A stretch of 64,000 nt of DNA, taken from contig NZ_CP128187.1 of NCBI RefSeq assembly GCF_035207705.1, positions 2,108,001-2,172,000 of the forward strand. The letters run 5' to 3'. Below, in pieces: positions 8,586-17,338 of the stretch. Each line of letters begins with the position of its first letter. Position 1 is the first letter of the stretch. The translations under genes were made by a program, and so were the position numbers. The notes beneath the pieces are model-generated. The model worked only from the letters and a program-made list of their open reading frames with translations. It made no database searches and was not told the DNA's origin. This stretch comes from Maribacter sp. BPC-D8 (GTDB lineage Bacteria; Bacteroidota; Bacteroidia; Flavobacteriales; Flavobacteriaceae).

Positions 8586-8957
8586 ATGAAAGCAACAATT
8601 AACAATTCAGATTTACATTTTGAACACAAACAATGGGAGTCTGAGCTAGCCTTTTGGAATGATGAATTAAAAACATTCAATGACAGATTAGGCGAACTAG
8701 CAGCTCGTTGGACAGATAAAGACGTACTAAAGCAACTTGAACATTATCAAAATGAATTTATTCTTCATGGTAATGTTATCGAAGATTTACAAGAGGCTAT
8801 TGAAAAGCATGAATTGAATATCGCAAATCATGAATCTTCATTAGATATAACAATGACGAACACGCACATGGATGTTCGAAATAAAATGGAAGCTGAAAGA
8901 CAGATTTATATTGATCTCAAAAAAGAGTTCTTTAAGTTTTTATCAAAATATATGTAA
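8586..8957 (+). CDS. Small helical protein, paralogue 2 of 3 (function unknown)
   Basis: A 123-aa soluble, highly charged, predicted all-helical protein of unknown function. The opening LHFEHKQWESELAFWNDELKTFNDRLGEL matches the W-x-S-E-L-x-F motif of the product at 5897-6328 and the LHFESEEWLSNIAFYKYE opening at 16861-17280. A long central helix and a closing FKFLSKY segment follow. It begins 15 nt after the AhpD-like gene and is followed by a terminator hairpin at 9006-9057, so it belongs to the palindrome-driven operon. A stress-linked structural or binding role is only inferred from context. Confidence 0.72.
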   Translation: MKATINNSDLHFEHKQWESELAFWNDELKTFNDRLGELAARWTDKDVLKQLEHYQNEFILHGNVIEDLQEAIEKHELNIANHESSLDITMTNTHMDVRNKMEAERQIYIDLKKEFFKFLSKYM

Positions 8958-9005
8958 AACAACATAGTAAGGGTTGTGTTCAGCAATCTTAACTAAAAAG
9001 GTTTG

Positions 9006-9057
9006 AAAAAAGCACGTTATTAGTTTCTATTGCAGAAATTAATAAGGTGCTTTTTTT
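9006..9057 (+). terminator. Intrinsic terminator of the AhpD-like operon
   Basis: AAAAAAGCAC (9006-9015) pairs with GTGCTTTTTT (from 9047). The interrupted inner stem TTATTA/TAATAA adds pairing, and a T run follows. It lies 49 nt after the stop at 8957. Confidence 0.8.
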
Positions 9058-9228
9058 GTAGAATTAATAGATCACTTTCATGCTATGCTAATTACTTTAT
9101 CATGCAAAAAATCAACTACAACTACTGTTCAGAAATATCTCAATAGCAGATTTATACTATTAAAAATACTAGTCTCATTGCCATAGCAAAGTTTAAAATC
9201 AAAAAAATAATAGATTTTTTCTTGCACC

Positions 9229-9271
9229 TGACCTAGGTCATCCTATGCTACAACGTCTTACAATACATTTG
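9229..9271 (+). promoter_or_regulatory. Regulon promoter 3 (HdeD-like gene)
   Basis: Perfect palindrome TGACCTAGGTCA at 9229-9240, 23 nt, then TACATTTG at 9264-9271, a full TAnnTTTG match. Transcription should begin near 9278, which rules out the upstream TTG at 9276 as the start and supports ATG at 9333. Confidence 0.85.
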
Positions 9272-9332
9272 AATATTGATTGAAACTCTAAGAGTTAAGA
9301 GGAATAAATATAAAAATCGTAAAACGAGAATT

Positions 9333-9896
9333 ATGAACACAATATTAGATTCAGCTCAAAAGGCTGTAAAAAACTGGTGGATATCCATATTAGTAGGTAT
9401 TCTATATGTTGGTATTGGAGTGTGGGTTATGCAAACTCCTCTAGAAAGTTACATATCGCTAAGTATTATATTTAGCACCTTCATCTTGATTTCTGGTATA
9501 TTTCAAATTGCTTTTGCCGTTACCAATAAAAGTGACATGAAAGATTGGGGCTGGTATTTGTCTGGTGGTGTATTAGATCTATTAATCGGCATATTACTCA
9601 TCACCCACCCAATGATGACCATGGCTATTTTACCACTCTATATTGGCTTTTGGTTACTTTTTCAAAGTATGTTATCTATTGGTCTCTCTTTTCAGCTAAA
9701 ATCGTTCGGAACACTAGGTTGGGGCTGGTTGTTGTTTTGGAGTGTTATTACGCTCTTGTTTTCATTTTTACTCTTGTTTAATCCAATTTTAGCAGGCTTA
9801 AGCATTGTTTACATGACTGCTTTCGCTTTGATAACAGCTGGTATTTTTAGAGTTTTTCTTGGAATTAATCTTAAAAAAATTGGTAAAAATCTATAA
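9333..9896 (+). CDS. HdeD-family (DUF308) membrane protein
   Basis: A polytopic inner-membrane protein of 187 aa from the chosen ATG, with about six hydrophobic helices arranged as repeated pairs. Visible hallmarks are the WWISILVGILYVGIGVWVM first helix, the GWYLSGGVLDLLIGILLI segment, and late helices rich in Leu, Phe and Trp. The family includes E. coli HdeD, tied to acid resistance; the mechanism is not known. The frame extends upstream to TTG 9276, but the promoter places the transcript start near 9278 and the extra 19 residues are very basic and non-conserved in look, so ATG 9333 is preferred. A terminator follows at 9908-9938. Confidence 0.85.
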   Translation: MNTILDSAQKAVKNWWISILVGILYVGIGVWVMQTPLESYISLSIIFSTFILISGIFQIAFAVTNKSDMKDWGWYLSGGVLDLLIGILLITHPMMTMAILPLYIGFWLLFQSMLSIGLSFQLKSFGTLGWGWLLFWSVITLLFSFLLLFNPILAGLSIVYMTAFALITAGIFRVFLGINLKKIGKNL

Positions 9897-9907
9897 GACA
9901 TTTTCAC

Positions 9908-9938
9908 AAAACACCTTAATGCAATCATTAGGGTGTTT
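9908..9938 (+). terminator. Terminator after the HdeD-like gene
   Basis: A 13-bp stem, AAACACCTTAATG pairing with CATTAGGGTGTTT (9926-9938) with one wobble, around a CAAT loop. It starts 12 nt after the stop at 9896. Confidence 0.7.
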
Positions 9939-9985
9939 CAGTATAAACTAATGATGTATCATAATTAAAAATAAAGTTAGAAACC

Positions 9986-11926
9986 ATGGGAAAAATAACA
10001 GAGAAATTCGATAAAGTATTAAACGCATCGCAATTCCCAGGGCATGTAAATCACGCCCCAGATGCAAACAAAGAAGTAGTACATAATTCTAAAGATCAAC
10101 CTATGCCTTTTGCTGATCTTACCGGTAACTATCAACGTAATAAAGGTATACCCTCTAAATCTTTTAAAGACAGTAAGGTTTACATTGTAGGCACCGGTAT
10201 TGCGGGTCTATCTGCTGCATATTACTTTATACGTGACGGGCACATTCCCGGAAAAAACATTGTTTTTCTTGATAAAGTAGCTGTAGAAGGTGGTTCTCTT
10301 GACGGCTCAGGTAATGCTAAAGACGGTTACATTGTAAGAGGTGGTAGAGAAATGGAAATGACTTATGAGAATCTATGGGATATTTTTCAAGATATTCCTG
10401 CTTTAGAAATGCCAAAACCATATAGTGTTTTAGACGAATTTCGTTTATTGAATGATAATGACCCTAATTATTCAAAAGCTAGGTTAATTCATAATAATGG
10501 AGAAGTAAGAGATTTTAGCAAGTTTGATTTAGACAAATTAGATCAACTAGCTATTGTAAAGCTTTTACTGAAAAAGAAAGAAGATTTAGATGATATGACC
10601 GTTGAAAGTTATTTCAGCAACTCTTTTCTAACCAGTAAATTTTGGATTTTATTCCGTACCATGTTCGCTTTTGAAAACTGGCATAGTTTACTAGAATGCA
10701 AATTATACATGCACCGTTTCTTGCATCTTATAGATGGTTTTAAAGACCTGTCTTGTTTGGTGTTTCCAAAATACAATCAGTATGATACTTTCGTAAAACC
10801 ATTGACCGATCATTTAAAATCTAAAGGTGTTAAAATAGAGTTCAACACCTTGGTTAAAGATTTAGATGTACAGATCAATACTGAAGGTAAAGTTGTTAAA
10901 GGCATTATCACCCAACAAGAAGGTAAAGAAGTTACTATTCCCGTAACTCAAAACGATTTTGTAATTGTTACCACGGCTTCCATGACCGAAGACACACATT
11001 ACGGCGATAATACAAATGCACCTATTAAAGCAATTGATAACACCACAAGTGGTAAGAGTTCTGGTTGGTTGTTATGGAAAAACCTAGCAGCAAAATCTAC
11101 TGTATTTGGTAACCCAGAAAAATTCTGTGGTTCTATTGAAAAATCTTCTTGGGAGTCTGCTACATTAACTTGTCGCCCTTCTGCTTTAACTGAGAAAATT
11201 AAGGAATACTGTGTAAACGATCCATATTCTGGGAAAGCAGCCACTGGCGGAATTGTATCTATCACCGATTCTAACTGGTTAATGAGCTTTACAATTAATC
11301 GTCAACCCCATTTTCCTGATCAACCAGATGATGTTTTGGTAATCTGGGTGTATGCCTTGTATATGCATAAAGACGGTAATTACACTAGAAAAACAATGCC
11401 ACAAAGTACAGGTAATGAAATATTAGCTGAATTGTGTTTTCATATTGGTCTAGAAGATGAAATTGGTAGCATTATTAAAAACACCATTGTTAAAACTAGT
11501 TTTATGCCATACATAACTTCTATGTTTATGCCTAGAGCAACAGGAGACAGACCAGAAATAGTACCAGAGGGTTGTAAAAATTTAGGACTTGTAGGGCAGT
11601 TTGTTGAAACCAACAATGACGTTGTGTTTACGGTAGAAACTTCGGTTAGAACTGCTAGAACCGCTGTTTACAAACTATTGAATCTTAATAAGCAAGTACC
11701 CGATATTGCTGCTGGTCAGTATGATATTCGTCAGTTACTAAAAGCAGCTAAGGCTATAAACGATTACAAACCATTCCCCGGAGAAAGTGTTTTAAAACGC
11801 GTGCTAAAAGACACCTATTTTGAGCATATATTACCTGAAGGAGTAGAAGGTGAAGAGCAGCATGATTCTTTTTTCACCGAACAGTTAGATAAAATTAAAG
11901 GCTGGGCAAAAGAGCTTACGCATTAA
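9986..11926 (+). CDS. ohyA: Oleate hydratase (FAD-binding)
   Basis: A 646-aa oleate hydratase (MCRA family), adding water to the cis-9 double bond of oleic acid to give 10-hydroxystearate. Visible features are the Rossmann FAD motif [17 protein letters not shown] near residue 66, the [24 protein letters not shown]/active-site loop, and [14 protein letters not shown]. By codon position, Glu is residue 122 and Tyr is residue 241. These match in number the catalytic pair known in the 646-aa Elizabethkingia enzyme. No regulon palindrome was found upstream. Known roles include detoxifying unsaturated fatty acids, which would fit a membrane-stress block. Start ATG 9986 follows an A-rich leader. Confidence 0.95.
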   Translation: MGKITEKFDKVLNASQFPGHVNHAPDANKEVVHNSKDQPMPFADLTGNYQRNKGIPSKSFKDSKVYIVGTGIAGLSAAYYFIRDGHIPGKNIVFLDKVAVEGGSLDGSGNAKDGYIVRGGREMEMTYENLWDIFQDIPALEMPKPYSVLDEFRLLNDNDPNYSKARLIHNNGEVRDFSKFDLDKLDQLAIVKLLLKKKEDLDDMTVESYFSNSFLTSKFWILFRTMFAFENWHSLLECKLYMHRFLHLIDGFKDLSCLVFPKYNQYDTFVKPLTDHLKSKGVKIEFNTLVKDLDVQINTEGKVVKGIITQQEGKEVTIPVTQNDFVIVTTASMTEDTHYGDNTNAPIKAIDNTTSGKSSGWLLWKNLAAKSTVFGNPEKFCGSIEKSSWESATLTCRPSALTEKIKEYCVNDPYSGKAATGGIVSITDSNWLMSFTINRQPHFPDQPDDVLVIWVYALYMHKDGNYTRKTMPQSTGNEILAELCFHIGLEDEIGSIIKNTIVKTSFMPYITSMFMPRATGDRPEIVPEGCKNLGLVGQFVETNNDVVFTVETSVRTARTAVYKLLNLNKQVPDIAAGQYDIRQLLKAAKAINDYKPFPGESVLKRVLKDTYFEHILPEGVEGEEQHDSFFTEQLDKIKGWAKELTH

Positions 11927-11961
11927 TTTTTAAAGCAGTTTACTTATCTTGTAAGTATAGC

Positions 11962-12002
11962 AAAAACTATCCCATTGGTTTTTAACCAATAGGATAGTTT
12001 TT
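11962..12002 (+). terminator. Terminator after oleate hydratase
   Basis: A 19-nt stem (11962-11980 with 11984-12002) with a single C/A mismatch, a TTT loop, and A and T tracts at its ends. It starts 35 nt after the stop. Confidence 0.85.
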
Positions 12003-12042
12003 AGATTTGCTGTAATAAGTGAAATCTTAAAAATTATTTGGT

Positions 12043-13101
12043 TTGAAAATATACGATATCATAATTATAGGTGGCGGACAAGCAGGGTTATCCGTTGGCT
12101 ATTTTTTGAGAAGAAGCTCTTTGAGCTACCTGATATTGGATAATCAAAAAGAAGCTGGCGGTTCTTGGTTAAAAACCTGGGATAGTTTAAAATTATTTTC
12201 ACCTTCAACCTATAGTTCCTTATCTGGTTGGGCGATGTCTAAAAGTGATGCGGAATATCCGACCAAATCAGAATTTATAGACTATGTATCAGCCTATGAA
12301 AAACGATACGGTTTTACTGTTCAAAGGCAAACCGAAGTTTTCAAAGTCGAAAAAGAAAATGGACTCTTCAAAACCGAAACCAGCAAAGGTGTTTTCTATT
12401 CAAAAGCATTAGTAAGCGCTACTGGGACGGCAGAAAATCCGTTTATACCCGATTACACAAAAAGCACTACATTCTCTGGTATACAAATGCATTCTGCGGA
12501 TTATAAGAATCCGGATATTTTCAAAGAGAAAAAAACCTTGATTATAGGTGGAGGAAATTCTGGAGCACAAATATTAGCAGAAGTATCAAAAGTGACAAAC
12601 ACTCAATGGGTAACATTAAAAGAACCGCAATTTCTACCTGATGATATTGATGGGCGCTACCTTTTTAATGAAGCAACTCAAAAATTTCTAGGTAAACCAA
12701 AAGACACATCCGAGAAAAACCATAGTATTTCCCTAGCTAATATTGTTATGGTAGCCAGTGTAAAAGAAGCACGAAGCAGAAATGTGCTTCATGCCGTTCG
12801 CCCGTTCAAAGAATTTTATGAACATGGTGTTATCTGGCAAGACGGTACCAAAGAACAGTTTGATGCTGTTATCTGGTGTACCGGTTTTAAGGCAAATTTA
12901 AAACACCTAGAACCTTTAGCTGTTGTCGAAAACAATAAAGTAGAAACTACAAATACCCGCTCAACAAAAGAACCCAATCTATGGCTTGTGGGTTATGGTA
13001 ATTGGACAGGTTTTGCCTCTGCCACAATTTACGGCGTGGGTAAAACAGCTCGCCAAACTGTAAAAGAAATTACACAGGCTTTAGCTAATACTGACAGCTA
13101 A
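12043..13101 (+). CDS. FAD/NAD(P)-dependent flavoprotein monooxygenase (ArsO-like)
   Basis: A 352-aa two-dinucleotide-domain flavoprotein. The FAD motif IIIGGGQAGLSVGYFL starts at residue 6, the GGSWLKTWDSLKLFSPS segment follows, and a second NAD(P)H Rossmann motif LIIGGGNSGAQI lies near residue 167. A late AVIWCTGFKANL segment is typical of flavin-containing monooxygenases. It resembles the ArsO/CzcO-like group, but no arsenic or metal-efflux gene is nearby, so the substrate is unknown. The start is TTG 12043: an in-frame stop lies just upstream and the Rossmann motif must begin at once, leaving no ATG alternative. It stands alone between a terminator and the Dps gene. Confidence 0.82.
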   Translation: MKIYDIIIIGGGQAGLSVGYFLRRSSLSYLILDNQKEAGGSWLKTWDSLKLFSPSTYSSLSGWAMSKSDAEYPTKSEFIDYVSAYEKRYGFTVQRQTEVFKVEKENGLFKTETSKGVFYSKALVSATGTAENPFIPDYTKSTTFSGIQMHSADYKNPDIFKEKKTLIIGGGNSGAQILAEVSKVTNTQWVTLKEPQFLPDDIDGRYLFNEATQKFLGKPKDTSEKNHSISLANIVMVASVKEARSRNVLHAVRPFKEFYEHGVIWQDGTKEQFDAVIWCTGFKANLKHLEPLAVVENNKVETTNTRSTKEPNLWLVGYGNWTGFASATIYGVGKTARQTVKEITQALANTDS

Positions 13102-13208
13102 AAACCTCATTTAAAGCATATTCCCGTTTCCGGTTTCTGCACAAATTAAGCTTAGCCTTTTCTTCGGCTAGTACTGCAATTGTAAAGTTTTCTTAAAAAA
13201 CGATAACA

Positions 13209-13251
13209 TGATTTGTATCAGTTTAATCGTTTTTGAATCTGAATACCTTTG
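13209..13251 (+). promoter_or_regulatory. Regulon promoter 4 (dps)
   Basis: TGATTTGTATCA at 13209-13220, identical to the FNR core TGAT-N4-ATCA, then 23 nt, then TACCTTTG at 13244-13251 (full TAnnTTTG match). Predicted transcript start is near 13258, so dps must start at ATG 13279 and not at the TTG at 13249. Confidence 0.8.
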
Positions 13252-13278
13252 GTATATTATTTAAAAAAACTTATAAAA

Positions 13279-13755
13279 ATGAAAACACCGAACATAGGAA
13301 TCTCAGCAGAAAACAGACAAGAAATCGCAGATCAGCTAGCAAAAATATTAGCAGATGAATTTGTACTCTATTCAAAAACATTAAACTTTCATTGGAATAT
13401 AGAAGGTCCTGATTTTCATTCTGTACATCTTTATTTAGAAACCTTGTATGAAGAGCAACAAGAGGTTGTTGATACCGTAGCTGAAAAAATACGTGCTATA
13501 GGTCATTATGTTCCTGCAACGTTAAAAGATTATTCTCAATTGACTCATCTTACCGAAAAAACAAAAGGTAAAAATGATAGCCAAAGCATCTTTGCAGAGT
13601 TATTAGAAGACCATGAAAGTATCATAATTTTTATACGAGAAGAAATCGCACCAATAGCCGACAAATGGAAGGCTGAAGGTATAAGCGATTATATTACTGG
13701 CTTAATGGAACAACACGAGAAAACTGCTTGGATGCTTAGATCACATTTAGCATAG
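13279..13755 (+). CDS. dps: Dps-family DNA-protecting ferritin
   Basis: A 158-aa Dps/ferritin-like four-helix protein that oxidises and stores iron with H2O2 and protects DNA in starvation and oxidative stress, normally as a dodecamer. The inter-subunit ferroxidase segment is clear: LNFHWNIEGPDFHSVHLYLE followed by LYEEQQEVVDTVAEKIRAIG, with the family His and acidic residues. The C-terminal EQHEKTAWMLRSHL is also typical. ATG 13279 is chosen over an upstream TTG at 13249 because the -7 box overlaps that codon. It is driven by a palindrome promoter and ends at a strong terminator shared with the GH3 gene. Confidence 0.93.
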   Translation: MKTPNIGISAENRQEIADQLAKILADEFVLYSKTLNFHWNIEGPDFHSVHLYLETLYEEQQEVVDTVAEKIRAIGHYVPATLKDYSQLTHLTEKTKGKNDSQSIFAELLEDHESIIIFIREEIAPIADKWKAEGISDYITGLMEQHEKTAWMLRSHLA

Positions 13756-13797
13756 TTTTCATTACAAATGGATTTTAAAACCACTTATTAGTTTATA

Positions 13798-13840
13798 AAA
13801 AAGCTTCTAATTTTCAGACACTGAAAATTAGAAGCTTTTT
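13798..13840. terminator. Bidirectional terminator between dps and the GH3 gene
   Basis: A perfect 20-bp stem (13798-13817 with 13821-13840) around an ACA loop. It begins with an A tract and ends with a T tract, so it serves both convergent genes. Confidence 0.92.
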
Positions 13841-13842
13841 AT

Positions 13843-16116
13843 TTAGTCCTTCAATATAAAACCGGACTCCAATTTGGTGGCAGAACTTCCGCCAACAAAG
13901 ACTTTAAAATCACCTGTCTCAGCTTCCCATTTATTATTTGCAGAATAGAATTCTAGGGTCTTCGCAGAAATAGTAAAACTCACCTTTTTAGTCTCGTCTG
14001 GTTTTAGAGAAACCATTTTAAAATCTTTCAATTCTTTTACTGGTCTAGCTCTACTGGCAAATAAATCTTGTATGTATAGCTGAGCAACTTCTTTACCCTC
14101 GTATTTTCCGGTGTTAGATAAATCAAAACTAACCTGCAAATTGCCTGTTTTTCTTAGTGATTCTGCACTCAACTTTAAATTATCATAGGTAAATGAGGTA
14201 TAACTTAATCCGTAACCAAATTCATATAGAGGCGTGTTTACTTCATCTGAATAGTGCGTCCAAAAAACAAGGTCATTACCAGGGTTAGTAGGTCTACCCG
14301 TACTTAAATAATTATAATACAATGGTACCTGACCCACGTTTCTAGGAAAAGTCATAGGCAATTTACCACTTGGGTTATAATCGCCATAAAGTACTTTAGC
14401 AATAGCATCGCCACTAGTTGAACCCAATTGCCAAGCTTCTACTATGGCAGGTATATTTTCATCTGCCCAATTTATAGCTAGCGGTCTTCCGTTCATTAAA
14501 ACCAAAACTATATTCTTATTTACAGCATACACCGCTTCTAATAATTCTTGCTGTAAACCAGGTAAATCTAAACTAGCTCTACTTCTACCCTCGCCAGACT
14601 GAAAACCATGCTCTCCTAATACCATGACGACTACATCTTTATTTTTAGCAACTGCTACAGCCTCAGCAATACCAGATCTATCTGTAGTGTTTATATCAAG
14701 TTCAAAGACAAATGCTTCTTTACCCTTTACAAATTCTACTCCTTTTTCATGGTATAATTTATTTCCTTTGTATTTCTTTAAACCTTCCATAACCGATACT
14801 GCAGAATTATCTTCCGCGGCAAGCCGCCAACCTCCTAACGGGCTATTCTTGTCAGCTGCTAACGGACCGATAACCGCTATATTCATTCCTTTCTTTTTTA
14901 AAGGCAACAATTGATTTTCATTTTTAAGAAGTACAATAGATTTTTCTGCCATATCTAAAGCTATGGCTTTGTTTTTGTCGCTTCCGATAACCGCTTTTTC
15001 TCGCTCTTCATTACAATATTTATAAGGATCGTCGAAAAGACCTAGTTCATATTTTACCCTTAAAATTCTTCTTACGGCATCATCAATTTTATCAACAGAA
15101 ACTTTTTCCTCATTTACCAAATCTTTTAAATGCTTGACGTATAAATAAGATTCCATATCCATATCACTACCTGCATTTGCCGCACTTTCTGCAGCTGCTT
15201 TACCGTCTTTAGAATACCCATGAGCAACCATTTCGGTCATAGAACCCCAGTCAGAAACTACAAAGCCTTTATAGTCCCATTCCCCTTTTAAAACATCCCG
15301 TTGTAAAAAGGAATTACCAGTAGCCGGTATGCCATTAATTACATTAAATGAATTCATGAAAGTTTTTACATCAGCCTCTATCGCTGCCATAAACGGAGGA
15401 AAGATAGTATTGTACAATGTTGAAGTACCCACATCTACAGTATTGTAATCTCTACCTGCTTCTGAAAAACCATAACCTGCAAAATGTTTGGCTGTTGCAG
15501 CGATGGTATTGGGGGCAGAAAGGTCATCACCCTGAAACCCTGTAATTCTTGCTTTTGCAATTTGACTACCTAAATATGGGTCTTCCCCTGCACCTTCCAT
15601 AACCCTACCCCAACGGGCATCTCTAGATATATCTACCATTGGGGCAAATGTCCAGTTAATACCAGTTGCAGATGCTTCATCGGCAGCCATTGCTGCAGAT
15701 GCTTTTATAGCAGCCATATCCCAACTAGCAGATTCTGCCAATGGAACAGGACTTTGGGTTCTATACCCATGTATAACATCAAAACCGATGATTAAAGGAA
15801 TACCCAATCGTGATTCTTCTACGACTATCTTCTGTACTTTACGAACCTCTTTTACGCCCGTAACGTTTAACATAGAACCTACCCAACCATTTTTAAGATG
15901 CTCATATTTACTAGAGGCATCACCTTCTTCAGGCACAGGGCCTGTAACGTTCCAGAACCCATTATACTGGTTCATTTGACCAACCTTTTCCTCAAGAGTC
16001 ATTAGTTCCATTAAGGAGTCTATCTTTTTTTCTACAACAACATCAAATTTTGTTTGTGCGTAGTTGCTTTGGCTAAATACAAATAAACCAAAGGTGATTA
16101 ATAAATATTTTTTCAT
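13843..16116 (-). CDS. bglX: Secreted GH3 beta-glucosidase (BglX type)
   Basis: A 757-aa periplasmic glycoside hydrolase family 3 enzyme with a signal peptide (about residues 1-20, ending SNYAQ). The N-terminal TIM-barrel domain includes TGINWTFAPMVDISRDARWGRVMEGAGEDP, and the nucleophile Asp is in KGFVVSDWGSM near residue 285. The alpha/beta sandwich domain carries VMVLGEHGFQSGEGRSRASL, and the C-terminal fibronectin III-like domain begins near residue 660 after FGYGLSYTSF. The order and length match BglX, which cleaves beta-glucosides and oligosaccharides. It is monocistronic, with no susC/susD or other polysaccharide-utilisation genes nearby, and shares its terminator with dps. Confidence 0.94.
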   Translation of the reverse strand: MKKYLLITFGLFVFSQSNYAQTKFDVVVEKKIDSLMELMTLEEKVGQMNQYNGFWNVTGPVPEEGDASSKYEHLKNGWVGSMLNVTGVKEVRKVQKIVVEESRLGIPLIIGFDVIHGYRTQSPVPLAESASWDMAAIKASAAMAADEASATGINWTFAPMVDISRDARWGRVMEGAGEDPYLGSQIAKARITGFQGDDLSAPNTIAATAKHFAGYGFSEAGRDYNTVDVGTSTLYNTIFPPFMAAIEADVKTFMNSFNVINGIPATGNSFLQRDVLKGEWDYKGFVVSDWGSMTEMVAHGYSKDGKAAAESAANAGSDMDMESYLYVKHLKDLVNEEKVSVDKIDDAVRRILRVKYELGLFDDPYKYCNEEREKAVIGSDKNKAIALDMAEKSIVLLKNENQLLPLKKKGMNIAVIGPLAADKNSPLGGWRLAAEDNSAVSVMEGLKKYKGNKLYHEKGVEFVKGKEAFVFELDINTTDRSGIAEAVAVAKNKDVVVMVLGEHGFQSGEGRSRASLDLPGLQQELLEAVYAVNKNIVLVLMNGRPLAINWADENIPAIVEAWQLGSTSGDAIAKVLYGDYNPSGKLPMTFPRNVGQVPLYYNYLSTGRPTNPGNDLVFWTHYSDEVNTPLYEFGYGLSYTSFTYDNLKLSAESLRKTGNLQVSFDLSNTGKYEGKEVAQLYIQDLFASRARPVKELKDFKMVSLKPDETKKVSFTISAKTLEFYSANNKWEAETGDFKVFVGGSSATKLESGFILKD

Positions 16117-16349
16117 GCTTTTTATTTTAATACAGCGTTTAATGGCAAATGAAATATAACCATAGAAGATTCGAATTTACTCCAAAATAATATTAAACAC
16201 CAAGAGTAAAAAAACGCGAAATGATATATGAGCAAGAATTTCTTAAGCAGGTAAAATCTTAGAATACACTTCTTATAAGACATAAAGTATTTCATTCTTA
16301 AAATTTAAAGAATGTAAAACTTTTTTTTAGATTACAATTGAGAATATTT

Positions 16350-16769
16350 CTAATGAATATGATCACCATCTAAAAAGCGCTCTAATACTTTAAGTTGCCA
16401 CTTACCCACTACTAATAATTTGGTTTCTGCATTCATTAATACGAGACCATACCCTAATCGAGACAGTTTACAATCACTTATAACCTCATTATCCATACTA
16501 CTGAAAACCGGTTTAAAATGTTCTTTTAAATTTAATTTGGCATACTTAGCTACATTCATAGCTTTTGTAACAGCCTCACTAATTTGTTTAGGTGAAAGTC
16601 CGTCATACAGCAGGTCGCTTGCAAAATAATACAATCGTAACCCATAATAGAAATCCATAAAATTAGTGATACTGTCTGCATATTGGTGTTCTAACTTATA
16701 TATTGAGACTTGCATAATAGAACCAGTTTTAAGTGTTGAAAGAATTAATTGAAGATATAGCAGAAACAT
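16350..16769 (-). CDS. Small protein with a weak DinD/BRO-like pattern
   Basis: A 139-aa protein; ATG 16769 gives a hydrophobic 18-residue lead, while ATG 16715 (MQVSIYKLEHQ) gives a tidier 121-aa soluble protein and may be the true start. Function not recognised with confidence. The segment AVTKAMNVAKYAKLNLKEHFKPV followed by LSRLGYGLVLMNAETKLLVVGKWQ resembles the spacing of the damage-inducible DinD/BRO antirepressor helical region (kA..a...F...LsRygcYLv..N), but the N-terminal BRO fold is missing. It is the last gene of a likely minus-strand operon after the sigma-like gene and helical paralogue 3. Confidence 0.55.
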   Translation of the reverse strand: MFLLYLQLILSTLKTGSIMQVSIYKLEHQYADSITNFMDFYYGLRLYYFASDLLYDGLSPKQISEAVTKAMNVAKYAKLNLKEHFKPVFSSMDNEVISDCKLSRLGYGLVLMNAETKLLVVGKWQLKVLERFLDGDHIH

Positions 16770-16860
16770 TTTTAAAGTAAATCTGCTTGTATAAATAAGG
16801 GTAACAACTACGCTGAATTAATTGCAAAATTCAGAATAGTTATCACCCAAAAATTAGAAA

Positions 16861-17280
16861 CTAAAGACTTTTTACATAATCAAAAACCATAAGTTTAAAC
16901 TGACGAAAATTGCTTGTAAAGCTTTCCAATCGTGCCTTTAGCTGACGATGCTTTTCTCTGTAATCAGAATCAGAAAGACCTCGTTCACCCATTTCTAAAT
17001 ATGATAATACTTTTTCATGCTCTATAATATCATGTGCTAGATAGCCGAACAATTCTGAATGTACCTTATCTAAGTCTTTAAGTATTTTACCAAACGATTT
17101 TTGCGCATCATCTTTCGGTTTGTTTTTTTCTAACAAGTCAGCAAAAAATGTAGTTTCATATTTATAAAATGCTATGTTACTAAGCCATTCTTCACTTTCA
17201 AAATGAAGTACATCTAAACCTGCACCTAGTAATAATTCTGCCTTCGGATTTGTTGTTTTTGTTTTCATAATGTTAATCAT
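16861..17280 (-). CDS. Small helical protein, paralogue 3 of 3 (function unknown)
   Basis: A 139-aa soluble, predicted all-helical protein; ATG 17280 or the ATG five codons downstream (MKTKTTNPK) may be the start. Function not recognised. LHFESEEWLSNIAFYKYETTFFADLLEK matches the opening motif of the products at 8586 and 5897. The closing segment FRQFKLMVFDYVKSL parallels RRQLFKVIEFDV in paralogue 1. It lies 58 nt downstream of the sigma-like gene and is likely co-transcribed from regulon promoter 5. The hemerythrin-like length and helix content were considered, but the His/Glu iron ligands are absent in order. Confidence 0.7.
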   Translation of the reverse strand: MINIMKTKTTNPKAELLLGAGLDVLHFESEEWLSNIAFYKYETTFFADLLEKNKPKDDAQKSFGKILKDLDKVHSELFGYLAHDIIEHEKVLSYLEMGERGLSDSDYREKHRQLKARLESFTSNFRQFKLMVFDYVKSL

Positions 17281-17338
17281 AAAGTTTAATAATCTTTTAA
17301 TTTTCTTATAAGTAGTAAGCGTTTAGATCAGACCCAAC

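Larger units (their letters stand above)
8958..9332. other. Intergenic region with terminator and regulon promoter 3
   Basis: No gene is supported here. It holds the terminator of the AhpD-like operon (9006-9057), about 170 nt of A/T-rich sequence without recognised features, the palindrome promoter at 9229-9271, and the leader of the HdeD-like gene. Confidence 0.7.

Noticed and set aside
16861..17280. Hemerythrin-like identity for the small helical proteins
   Set aside because: Length and helix content fit, but the ordered His and Glu/Asp iron ligands are missing in all three paralogues.
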